Below, piece by piece: positions 1-7,898 of a DNA stretch of 64,000 nucleotides (within the stretch, counting starts at the first letter, position 1; every line of letters starts with the position of its first letter). Source of the stretch: an uncultured Bacteroidales bacterium (lineage in GTDB: Bacteria > Bacteroidota > Bacteroidia > Bacteroidales > Bacteroidaceae); assembly GCA_902787575.1 (NCBI GenBank), contig CADAGX010000022.1:62001-126000 (forward strand). Reading direction: 5' to 3'. Position numbers and translations under genes: made by a program. The notes under the pieces are model-generated. The model worked only from the letters and a program-made list of their open reading frames with translations. It had not been told where the DNA came from and made no database searches.

Positions 1-1359
1 AAAGGTTTGCAGGCTTTCTTTATGGGAGCGGAAGACTTCACGTACACCAACGCGATGCATGGTTTCACGTCGGCCTCGGCCCTCATCGGATGCATCATTG
101 GTTCGGCGCTGAGCGGACTGCTGGCCACAAGGCTGGGACGTAAGCGAGCACTGCTGGTGGCTGGCTTGCTGTTCTTTGTTTCTGCGCTCGGCAGCATGAA
201 TCCCGAGTTCCTGTTCTTCGAGAAAGGCAAGCCCACGCTGGCATTGCTCTGCGCATTCAATATCTATCGCATAGTCGGCGGCATCGGTGTGGGCCTCGCT
301 TCAGCCATCTGCCCCATGTATATCGGTGAGATTTCGCCTTTCAATATCCGCGGAATGCTGGTCAGCTGGAACCAGTTTGCCATCATTTTCGGGCAGCTTG
401 TCGTGTACTTTGTCAATTTCCTCATTCTGGGCGAACACACCAATCCTGTCATTGAATCGGTGGGACGAGGTGTCAATCAGATTGTGGCAGGCAGCGACCC
501 TTGGACCATCAGCACAGGATGGCGCTATATGTTCGGCAGCGAGGCAGTTCCCGCAGGCATTTTTGCCATTCTCATCTGCTTCGTGCCTGAGACGCCGCGT
601 TACTTGGTGATGATACGACAGGAGGGACGCGCACTGGCCATACTCGAGAAAATAAACGGCACCAGCCGCTCACAGCAAATTCTCAGCGAGATACGCGAGA
701 CCATAAGCGAGCGTCGCGAGAAACTCTTCGCCTTTGGTTGGCTTTGCATCTTCATCGGCATTATGCTCAGCGTCTTCCAGCAGATTTGTGGCATCAACGC
801 CGTTCTCTATTACGCACCGCGTATCTTCGGCGACATGGGAATGACGAACCCGATGGTAAACACAGTAGTGATGGGAGTCGTGAATATTATCTTCACACTC
901 GTAGCAGTCTTTACGGTGGAGCGACTTGGTCGCAAACCGCTGTTGATAAGCGGCTCGCTGGGCATGGCACTTGGGGCCTTTGGCGTAGCGCTCACGTTCG
1001 GACACGCAGGAATGGAGTTGCTGACCATGCTTTCCATAATGTTATACTCGGCATCGTTTATGTTCTCTTGGGGACCGATTTGCTGGGTGCTGATAGCTGA
1101 GATATTCCCTAACACAATTCGCGGCGCAGCCGTGGCAATTGCGGTAGCATTCCAGTGGATTTTCAATTTCATCGTCTCCTCCACATTCGTGCCCATGTTC
1201 AATATGCATCTGACGGCCGGCGACCATTTTGGCCACTGGTTCACCTACGCTCTCTACGGCACCATCTGCGTTGTGGCAGCCATCTTCGTATGGCGCCTCG
1301 TGCCGGAAACGAAAGGCAAGACGCTCGAGGAGATGTCTCGCATGTGGAAAAAAGCATAA
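1..1359 (+). CDS. xylE: XylE-type sugar:proton symporter, 5' end cut by window
   Basis: Inner-membrane major facilitator of the sugar-porter family, probably importing D-xylose with a proton. The reading frame is open from base 1 (codons K-G-L-Q...), so the true start lies outside. Compared with the usual ~490 residues, about 35-40 N-terminal residues (TM1) are missing. Family signatures are visible: the loop 2-3 motif TRLGRKRALL, PETPRYLV, QQICGINAVLYYAP in TM7, ERLGRKPLL, and PETKGKTLEEM at the C-terminal end. The xylulokinase gene starts 3 bp downstream and xylose isomerase follows, which supports xylose as substrate. A related pentose or hexose porter cannot be excluded from sequence alone. 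Confidence 0.9.
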   Translation, partial: KGLQAFFMGAEDFTYTNAMHGFTSASALIGCIIGSALSGLLATRLGRKRALLVAGLLFFVSALGSMNPEFLFFEKGKPTLALLCAFNIYRIVGGIGVGLASAICPMYIGEISPFNIRGMLVSWNQFAIIFGQLVVYFVNFLILGEHTNPVIESVGRGVNQIVAGSDPWTISTGWRYMFGSEAVPAGIFAILICFVPETPRYLVMIRQEGRALAILEKINGTSRSQQILSEIRETISERREKLFAFGWLCIFIGIMLSVFQQICGINAVLYYAPRIFGDMGMTNPMVNTVVMGVVNIIFTLVAVFTVERLGRKPLLISGSLGMALGAFGVALTFGHAGMELLTMLSIMLYSASFMFSWGPICWVLIAEIFPNTIRGAAVAIAVAFQWIFNFIVSSTFVPMFNMHLTAGDHFGHWFTYALYGTICVVAAIFVWRLVPETKGKTLEEMSRMWKKA

Positions 1360-1362
1360 CGT

Positions 1363-2868
1363 ATGAAGAAGAGTAAATACCTGCTGGGCTTTGACGTCGG
1401 CAGTTCGTCGGTAAAAGCTGCGCTCGTGGACGCAGATGAAGGTACGTGCGTGGCCTCTGCATTTTATCCCGAGAGCGAGGCACCGATAAAGGCTGTTCGT
1501 GCCGGTTGGGCCGAGCAGTCGCCCGACGACTGGTGGACATATCTGAAAAATGCCCTGATGCGAGTTATGCACGACGCACAAGCTACGGGCGACGACGTGC
1601 TGGCAATCGGCATTTCATACCAGATGCACGGACTTGTATGCGTAGGTAGCGACATGAAGCCGCTGCGAGATGCCATCATCTGGTGCGACTCGCGAGCTGT
1701 GCCATACGGCGAGCGTGCATTTGCCGAACTTGGCAGCGAGAAGTGTCTCAGCCACTTGCTCAATTCTCCGGGCAACTTCACTGCAGCCAAGCTGGCTTGG
1801 GTGAAGGAAAACGAGCCGCAGATCTTCGAGAAGATACATAAGATAATGCTGCCGGGCGACTACATCGCTCTGCGTCTGACGGGCACTTGCAACACCACTG
1901 CCAGCGGCCTCTCGGAGGGTATGCTGTGGGACTTCAAGATGCAGCAGCCCGCATCGTTCCTGATGGACTATTATGGTTTCCCTAACTGCCTGTTGCCCGA
2001 TGTGGTTCCAACCTTCGCAGTGCAGTCGCAACTAAGCACCGCCGCTGCTGCTGAACTTGGTTTGAAGGCCGGCACACCCGTTGGCTACCGAGCCGGCGAC
2101 CAGCCGAACAACGCCCTCTCGCTGAATGTCTTCGAACCGGGCGAGTTAGCTGCCACTGCGGGCACCTCGGGCGTCGTCTATGGCGTGCTGGGCGAAATAA
2201 ACTACGACCCGAGATCGCGAGTAAACACGTTTGCCCACGTCAATCATACCGCCAGCCAGCCGCGACTCGGCGTGCTGCTGTGCATTAACGGCACGGGCAT
2301 ACTGAACGCTTGGATGCGTCGCACCGTTGCTCCCGAGGGCGCCAGCTATGCCGAGATGAATCGTTTGGCGGAAAGTGTGCCAGCCGGAAGCGAGGGCGTG
2401 TGTGTCATACCCTTCGGCAACGGCGCCGAACGTGTGCTTGAGAACCGCGAGACGGGCTGCTCCGTCGTGGGGCTGAATTTCAACCGCCATTCGCGAGCCC
2501 ATCTGCTTCGTGCCGCACAGGAAGGTATCGTGTTTGCTTTCTGCTACGGCATGGGCATCATGCGTGAAATGGGCATGAAGATAGAACGCATCCACGCCGG
2601 ACGAGCCAACATGTTCCTCAATCGCGTCTTCCGCGAGACGCTTGCCGCCACCAGCGGCGCCACGATAGAACTGCTGGACACGGATGGCGCAGTGGGTGCC
2701 GCCAAGGGTGCCGGCTTGGGTTGCGGCCTTTATGCCAACACACACGAAGCGTTCTCCTCGCTCCGCCGCCTCGAAACGGTGGAGCCCGACGCGCAGTTGC
2801 TACAGCCCTGCTTCGACGCCTACGAAAGATGGAAGTGCGAACTCGAGAGAATCACTGGCAAAGCATAA
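1363..2868 (+). CDS. xylB: xylulokinase
   Basis: FGGY-family carbohydrate kinase of 501 residues that phosphorylates D-xylulose to xylulose-5-phosphate for the pentose phosphate pathway. The N-terminal phosphate loop FDVGSSSVKAALVD, the substrate-region motif ISYQMHGLV, IIWCDSRA, and the second ATPase half (AGDQPNNALSL, ATAGTSGVVYGV) are visible. Length is normal for the family. The start is 3 bp after the transporter stop, and xylA follows after 19 bp, so the three are one transcript. The xylose context separates it from glycerol or fuculose kinases of the same fold. Confidence 0.93.
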   Translation: MKKSKYLLGFDVGSSSVKAALVDADEGTCVASAFYPESEAPIKAVRAGWAEQSPDDWWTYLKNALMRVMHDAQATGDDVLAIGISYQMHGLVCVGSDMKPLRDAIIWCDSRAVPYGERAFAELGSEKCLSHLLNSPGNFTAAKLAWVKENEPQIFEKIHKIMLPGDYIALRLTGTCNTTASGLSEGMLWDFKMQQPASFLMDYYGFPNCLLPDVVPTFAVQSQLSTAAAAELGLKAGTPVGYRAGDQPNNALSLNVFEPGELAATAGTSGVVYGVLGEINYDPRSRVNTFAHVNHTASQPRLGVLLCINGTGILNAWMRRTVAPEGASYAEMNRLAESVPAGSEGVCVIPFGNGAERVLENRETGCSVVGLNFNRHSRAHLLRAAQEGIVFAFCYGMGIMREMGMKIERIHAGRANMFLNRVFRETLAATSGATIELLDTDGAVGAAKGAGLGCGLYANTHEAFSSLRRLETVEPDAQLLQPCFDAYERWKCELERITGKA

Positions 2869-2887
2869 TTTTTAACGTATACTATTT

Positions 2888-4207
2888 ATGGCAAGAGAGT
2901 ATTTTCCTTTTATCGGCAAGGTGCCGTTCGAGGGACGTGACAGCAAGAACCTGTTGGCATTTCACTATTACGACGCAGACCGCGAAGTGATGGGAAAGAA
3001 AATGTCCGAGTGGCTGAAATTCGCTATGGCGTGGTGGCACACGCTGGGACAGGCCAGCGGCGACCAGTTTGGCGGCCAGACAAGAATTTACGAGTGGGAC
3101 AAGGCCTCCGACCCCATTCAGCGTGCAAAAGACAAGATGGACGCTGGTTTCGAACTGATGGACAAACTGGGCATTAACTACTTCTGTTTCCACGATGTGG
3201 ACCTTGTGGAGGAAGGTGCCGACGTGCAGGAATACGAGCGCCGCATGGCCATTATCACAGACTACGCGCTCGAGAAGATGAAGGCTTACCCGCAGATCAA
3301 GTTGCTCTGGGGCACCGCAAATGTGTTCGGTCACCGTCGTTACATGAATGGCGCTGCCACGAACCCCGACTTCGACGTGCTGGCTCGTGCTGTGGTGCAG
3401 ATAAAAAACTCGATCGACGCCACCATCAAGCTGGGCGGCACGAATTACGTCTTTTGGGGCGGCCGCGAGGGTTACTGCTCGCTGCTGAATACAGACCAGA
3501 AACGCGAGAAGCAACATCTGGCTACGATGCTTCGCGCTGCTCGCGACTACGGCCGCGCACATGGTTTCAAAGGCACGTTCCTCATCGAACCGAAGCCGAT
3601 GGAGCCCACGAAACACCAATACGATGTGGATACGGAGACCGTCATCGGATTTCTCAAGGCTAACGGGCTGGACAAAGACTTTAAGGTTAACATAGAAGTG
3701 AACCACGCAACGCTGGCCGGGCACACGTTCGAGCACGAACTGGCCGTGGCAGCAGACAACGACATGCTCGGTTCCATCGATGCCAACCGCGGCGATGCGC
3801 AGAATGGCTGGGATACCGACCAGTTCCCCATCGACAATTTCGAACTGACACAGGCCATGATGGAAATCATACGCAACGGTGGTTTCAAGGATGGAGGCAC
3901 GAACTTCGATGCCAAGCTACGCCGCAACTCCACCGACCCCGAAGATATCTTCATCGCACACATCAGTGGAATGGATGCATTGGCCCGCGCCTTGCTGAAT
4001 GCAGCCGACATCCTGCAGAACTCGCCGCTACCTGAGATGAAGCGCGCGCGGTATGCAAGTTTCGACAGCGGGATAGGCAAAGACTTCGAGGACGGGAAAC
4101 TCTCGTTCGAGCAAATCTACGAGTACGGCAAAGCCAACGGCGAACCCAAACAGACGTCGGGTAAGCAGGAGGCCTACGAGACAATCGTGGCACTATACGC
4201 GAAGTAG
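2888..4207 (+). CDS. xylA: xylose isomerase
   Basis: Cytoplasmic TIM-barrel enzyme of 439 residues interconverting D-xylose and D-xylulose with two divalent metals. Visible signatures are VFWGGREGYCSLLNTD, the metal-binding stretch FLIEPKPMEPTKHQYD, LAGHTFEHELA, and GSIDANRGDAQNGWDTDQFP. The length fits the longer class II enzymes common in Bacteroidota. It is the last gene of the xyl operon; a palindromic element and a strong hairpin follow within 70 bp. Confidence 0.97.
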   Translation: MAREYFPFIGKVPFEGRDSKNLLAFHYYDADREVMGKKMSEWLKFAMAWWHTLGQASGDQFGGQTRIYEWDKASDPIQRAKDKMDAGFELMDKLGINYFCFHDVDLVEEGADVQEYERRMAIITDYALEKMKAYPQIKLLWGTANVFGHRRYMNGAATNPDFDVLARAVVQIKNSIDATIKLGGTNYVFWGGREGYCSLLNTDQKREKQHLATMLRAARDYGRAHGFKGTFLIEPKPMEPTKHQYDVDTETVIGFLKANGLDKDFKVNIEVNHATLAGHTFEHELAVAADNDMLGSIDANRGDAQNGWDTDQFPIDNFELTQAMMEIIRNGGFKDGGTNFDAKLRRNSTDPEDIFIAHISGMDALARALLNAADILQNSPLPEMKRARYASFDSGIGKDFEDGKLSFEQIYEYGKANGEPKQTSGKQEAYETIVALYAK

Positions 4208-4210
4208 CCG

Positions 4211-4228
4211 CATGCGACGTGTCGCATG
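4211..4228. repeat. palindromic element with CGACGTGTCG core
   Basis: catgcgac-gt-gtcgcatg is an 8-bp perfect inverted repeat around a GT centre, lying 3 bp after the xylA stop. The same core (GCGACGTGT or its complement) recurs at 31135-31235, 42576-42591 and 61397-61475, so it belongs to a small dispersed palindrome family. Confidence 0.7.
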
Positions 4229-4232
4229 AACG

Positions 4233-4276
4233 AAAACTACACGTAGTTTTGAGTGAAACTACGTGTAGTTTTTTTA
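4233..4276 (+). terminator. terminator of the xyl operon
   Basis: A 17-bp perfect inverted repeat (4233-4249 and 4256-4272) with a 6-bp loop runs into a T tract. Each arm is itself nearly palindromic (aaaactacacgtagttt). It lies between xylA and the convergent EEP gene, and could also stop transcription from the minus strand. Confidence 0.85.
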
Positions 4277-4329
4277 TTCCTTGCCGTGCTATTTTTCTTG
4301 CGTAGTGCGGCAAGTCAGACGCACTGCTT

Positions 4330-5184
4330 TCAGAACTCCAAATCCGCCCAGATGGGATTGTGGTCGCTCAGCGGAGCGTCGGGAATGTCGGGCTCGTAAT
4401 GAGTCTGCAGCACCTGAAAATGCTTGCTAAGGAACATGAAATCGATGGTGGGCGCATTCTTCGGCAAAATCGTAGAATAGCAATGCACAGTGTATCGCAC
4501 GCCAGTGTGCTTGGGCGACATGAAGTAGGCATCGCGCAACACGTAAGGATTACCCACGATGGCCGAGTAAGCATCCGAGCCACGTGTAGTGTTGAAGTCG
4601 CCAGCCACAAAGGCCGGATACTTGCCCGCTATCTTCTGCAGCATCCCGGGTAACATTCGACCACTCTCGCGTCGCGCCACCTGACCCCTGTGGTCGAAGT
4701 GAGTGCTCGTGGCCACAAAAATCTGTTTCGTCTGCTTGTCGCGCAACTTTATCCACGTGGCCACGCGCGGGAAATAGGCGTCCCAACTTTTGCTGCCCAC
4801 CGAATCAGGCGTTTCGCTGTACCAGAATGTGCCGTGCGCCAGCTCATCGTATTTGTCCTTGCGGTAGAAAACAGGCGTCATCTCGTCGCGATCTGGATTT
4901 CCCATGCGGCCCTGTTCGCGGTGGCCGAACTGTGGCAGCCGCTCCACGATGTCGGGCAGCATTTCGGTGGTCACTTCCTGAAAACAGACGATGTCGATGT
5001 TGTTGTCGAGTATGTACTGGCATGCTCTGTCACGACGTGACTCCCACGATGCGCCGATGGGCACATCATCGCTCGTCTTAATTCGGATATTGTAACTGCA
5101 CAAACGTAACCGAGTCGGCTCGCTCTTCTTGGCACCGCACATCAGCGGTACAAAGAGGACGAAAAGAAGAATTAAACGTTTCAT
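4330..5184 (-). CDS. secreted endonuclease/exonuclease/phosphatase family protein, copy 1
   Basis: 284-residue member of the metal-dependent EEP superfamily (Exo_endo_phos) with an N-terminal signal peptide (MKRLILLFVLFVPLMCGA), so periplasmic or exported. All catalytic blocks are present: SYNIR, FQEV with the metal-binding Glu, STHFDH, the VAGDFN Asp/Asn pair, and SDHNPIWADLEF with the terminal Asp-His. The substrate is unknown; the fold covers nucleases, sphingomyelinases and sugar or inositol phosphatases. EEP proteins near GH92/GH130 genes in Bacteroides mannan loci are reported to act as mannoside phosphatases, which makes dephosphorylation of a glycan the leading inference. Last gene of a five-gene minus-strand run. 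Confidence 0.88.
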   Translation of the reverse strand: MKRLILLFVLFVPLMCGAKKSEPTRLRLCSYNIRIKTSDDVPIGASWESRRDRACQYILDNNIDIVCFQEVTTEMLPDIVERLPQFGHREQGRMGNPDRDEMTPVFYRKDKYDELAHGTFWYSETPDSVGSKSWDAYFPRVATWIKLRDKQTKQIFVATSTHFDHRGQVARRESGRMLPGMLQKIAGKYPAFVAGDFNTTRGSDAYSAIVGNPYVLRDAYFMSPKHTGVRYTVHCYSTILPKNAPTIDFMFLSKHFQVLQTHYEPDIPDAPLSDHNPIWADLEF

Positions 5185-5226
5185 GCTGAAATCTGTTTTT
5201 ACGTGTACCTTATTATATATTACGCA

Positions 5227-6081
5227 TCAGAATTCCAAATCTGCCCAGATGGGATTGTGGTCGCTCAGCGGCTCGTCGGGAATATCCTTTTCGAAATGTG
5301 TCCGCGTCACCTGAATTTGTTCGCTCACAAACATGAAATCACCACGCGGCGCTTCCCACGGAGCAATTTTCGAGAACTGTTGGTAGGTATATCTCACACC
5401 GGTATGACGCGGAGACATATAGTAGGCGTCGCGCAGCACGTAGGGGTTGCCCACGATGGCTGCATATCCCGGATGATTCTCCGACATATTGAAGTCACCG
5501 CCCAGCATGGCCGGATTCTTGCCCGCAATCTTTGCCGTTTTGGCAACGAGCAGTTTGCCGCTCTCGGTGCGTGCCAGATTGCTGCTCAATGGGAAGTGAG
5601 TACTCAGCGCTATGAAAACACGTTTCGTCTGCTTGTCGCGCAGTTTCACCCACGTGGCAATACGTGGAATGGGCGTGTCCCAGCACTTGCTGCCCACCGA
5701 ATCTGGGTGCTCGCTGTACCAAAACGTGCCGTGCGCCAGTTCGTCGTACTTCTCCTTCAGGTAGAAAACGGGCGTCATCTCGTCGCCGGTGGGGGTGCCA
5801 CGCCTGCCTTGCGCCACGTAAGCGTACTCGGGCAGCCGCTCGGCCATCTCGGGAAGCATGCTTGTGGTCACTTCCTGAAATCCCACCACGTCGAGCTTAT
5901 TAGCTCGCAGGTACTGGCAAACCCGGTCGCGCCGAGATTCCCAACTCGCGCCGATGGGAATATCTTTCTTCGTGTTAAGTCGCACATTGAAACTGCACCA
6001 GCGCACGTGTGTTGGCGTCGTTTTTTTGGCCTGCCCAAGCAGCGGCGTTAGCACTGCAAGCAGAAGAAACAGTTTTTTCAT
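5227..6081 (-). CDS. secreted endonuclease/exonuclease/phosphatase family protein, copy 2
   Basis: Second tandem EEP paralogue, 284 residues from the start chosen at MKKLFLLLAVL, which gives a clean signal peptide ending near GQAKK; an upstream start would add four residues. Catalytic blocks SFNVR, GFQEV, STHFPL, GGDFNMSE and SDHNPIWADLEF are visible. The third block reads STHFPL where copies 1 and 3 have STHFDH, so one histidine-containing loop differs and specificity may have shifted. It lies 42 bp upstream of copy 1 and 22 bp downstream of copy 3, in the same transcript. Confidence 0.87.
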   Translation of the reverse strand: MKKLFLLLAVLTPLLGQAKKTTPTHVRWCSFNVRLNTKKDIPIGASWESRRDRVCQYLRANKLDVVGFQEVTTSMLPEMAERLPEYAYVAQGRRGTPTGDEMTPVFYLKEKYDELAHGTFWYSEHPDSVGSKCWDTPIPRIATWVKLRDKQTKRVFIALSTHFPLSSNLARTESGKLLVAKTAKIAGKNPAMLGGDFNMSENHPGYAAIVGNPYVLRDAYYMSPRHTGVRYTYQQFSKIAPWEAPRGDFMFVSEQIQVTRTHFEKDIPDEPLSDHNPIWADLEF

Positions 6082-6103
6082 ATCACTAAACAATTCTAAT
6101 GTG

Positions 6104-6952
6104 TCAGAATTCTATATCCGCCCAGATGGGATTATGGTCGCTCAGCGGCTTGTCGGGAATGTTCTGCTCGAAATGAGTCTGCAGCACGCGGATTTGCGGA
6201 GTTACGAACTGAAAATCTATACGGTGCGCTTTATCCGGCTCAATCCGCGAGAAACTGTGGAACGTGTAGCGGACGCCCGTATGCGGAGCCATGAAGTATG
6301 TGTCGCGCAATATGTAAGGCGAACTGACAATGGCTGCGTAACCTTCGGTCGTATCTGTCAGATTCAGGTCGCCGCAGAAGAAAGCCGGCCGCTTGCCAGC
6401 GATGCTCTGCAGTTTGGCAGGCAGCAAAAGTCCGCTCTCGCGTCGAGCTATCTGGCCCTTGTGGTCGAAGTGCGTGCTCATCACCACGAATTCTTGCTTC
6501 GTCGCTTTGTCGCGCAGCATCATCCACGTGGCAATGCGCGGATGAGCGCCGTCCCAGCCGCGACTGCCCACCGAATCGGGCGTTTCGCTGAGCCAGAACG
6601 TGCCGTGCTTCACTTCCTGATATTTATCCTTGCGGTAGAAAACAGGAACCATCTCGTCGCGCTGCGTGTTGCGACGTCCCTGAGCCACGTAAGCGAAGTC
6701 CGGCAATCGCTCTGCCAAGTCCGGCAACATGCTGGTTGTCACTTCCTGCATACAAACTATGTCGATGCCGTTGTCGTGTATCCAGTCGCAAACACGGTCG
6801 CGACGCGACTCCCACGAACAACCTATCTCGGCATCTGCGGCAGCATTCACACGAAGGTTGAAACTGCACCAGCGCATTTTTGTCGGCGCCGTCTTCTTAG
6901 CTTGTCCGAACAGTGGCATTAGCACCGCGAGGAGCAATAACAATTTTTTCAT
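6104..6952 (-). CDS. secreted endonuclease/exonuclease/phosphatase family protein, copy 3
   Basis: Third tandem EEP paralogue, 282 residues from MKKLLLLLAVLMP, with a signal peptide ending near FGQAKK almost identical to copy 2. Catalytic blocks SFNLR, CMQEV, STHFDHKG, CGDLNLTD and SDHNPIWADIEF are all recognisable; the usual GDFN is GDLN here. The close match of leader and C-terminus to copy 2 points to recent duplication. Same operon as its neighbours; substrate unknown. Confidence 0.87.
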   Translation of the reverse strand: MKKLLLLLAVLMPLFGQAKKTAPTKMRWCSFNLRVNAAADAEIGCSWESRRDRVCDWIHDNGIDIVCMQEVTTSMLPDLAERLPDFAYVAQGRRNTQRDEMVPVFYRKDKYQEVKHGTFWLSETPDSVGSRGWDGAHPRIATWMMLRDKATKQEFVVMSTHFDHKGQIARRESGLLLPAKLQSIAGKRPAFFCGDLNLTDTTEGYAAIVSSPYILRDTYFMAPHTGVRYTFHSFSRIEPDKAHRIDFQFVTPQIRVLQTHFEQNIPDKPLSDHNPIWADIEF

Positions 6953-6997
6953 GTCGCTAAGAATATTTTTGTTACACAATTCTCTGATTCTGCAAGG

Positions 6998-7855
6998 TTA
7001 GAACTGCAGGTCTGCCCAGTGCGGATTGTGATCGCTCAGCGGAGCTTCCAGATTCTCCTTTTCGATGCCAGTGCGGAGCACTTTAATCTGCGGGGTGACG
7101 AAGATGAAATCTATCTTCGAAGCCTTTCCTGGCTCAACTTTCTCGTATCCGTGGAAACTATAACGCACGCCCTTGTGCTCAGGCGACATGAAATAGGCGT
7201 CGCGCATCACGAATTCGCTGCCCACCATCGTGGCGTAAGCAAGGTTTCTGTCTGTGATATTAAAGTCGCCGGTCACGGCAGCGGGTTTCTTGCCCACAAT
7301 TTCCTTAATCTTCTGCATGATAAGCTTTGCAGATTCCACGCGAGCCTTCTGGCCCATGTGGTCGAAATGCGTATTGACGGCCATGAAAACCTTACCTGTC
7401 GCAAGGTCTTTCAGTTTTACCCAACTTGCCACACGAGGCAACGCTGCGTCCCAACCTTTACTTCCGGGCACGTCGGGCGTCTCGCTGAGCCAGAAATTAC
7501 CGCGTGCCAATGCTTTGTATTTGTCCTTGCGGAAGATGACAGGCGTGTATTCGCCGCCTTCTTTTCCATCGGTACGGCCCACACCCACATAATCGTACTG
7601 CGGCAGGCGCTCCAGCACGTCCATTAGCTGCTTATGCGTCACTTCCTGCATACCGCAAACATCTATGTTATTGTCCAAAACCCACTGACAGCAACGGTCC
7701 TTTCGGCTTTCCCAACCGAAACCGCGGTCGCTGTCAACCTTGGCAATACAGCGGATATTGTACGTACACCAACGCACATTTGCAGTTTTTGCCTTCTTTG
7801 CCATTCCTGGCACGCACACCAGTGCGACCATCATCATTAGAAAAATCTTTTTCAT
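6998..7855 (-). CDS. secreted endonuclease/exonuclease/phosphatase family protein, copy 4
   Basis: Most divergent of the four tandem EEP paralogues, 285 residues, with a signal peptide (MKKIFLMMMVALVCVPGMA). Catalytic blocks TYNIR, GMQEV, NTHFDHMGQ, TGDFNITD and SDHNPHWADLQF are intact. It follows the GH78-like gene after 43 bp with no terminator, so the glycosidase and all four EEP genes probably share the promoter upstream of the glycosidase. The divergence suggests an older duplication than copies 1-3. Confidence 0.87.
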   Translation of the reverse strand: MKKIFLMMMVALVCVPGMAKKAKTANVRWCTYNIRCIAKVDSDRGFGWESRKDRCCQWVLDNNIDVCGMQEVTHKQLMDVLERLPQYDYVGVGRTDGKEGGEYTPVIFRKDKYKALARGNFWLSETPDVPGSKGWDAALPRVASWVKLKDLATGKVFMAVNTHFDHMGQKARVESAKLIMQKIKEIVGKKPAAVTGDFNITDRNLAYATMVGSEFVMRDAYFMSPEHKGVRYSFHGYEKVEPGKASKIDFIFVTPQIKVLRTGIEKENLEAPLSDHNPHWADLQF

Positions 7856-7898
7856 CGTCTTTTAGTTTTAAAATGGTTGTTTATAGATTTAGTTTTCG

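Noticed and set aside
2882..3736. Long antisense frame inside xylA, and similar long opposite frames in other high-GC genes
   Set aside because: They mirror codon bias of genuine genes on the other strand and show no protein-like domains.
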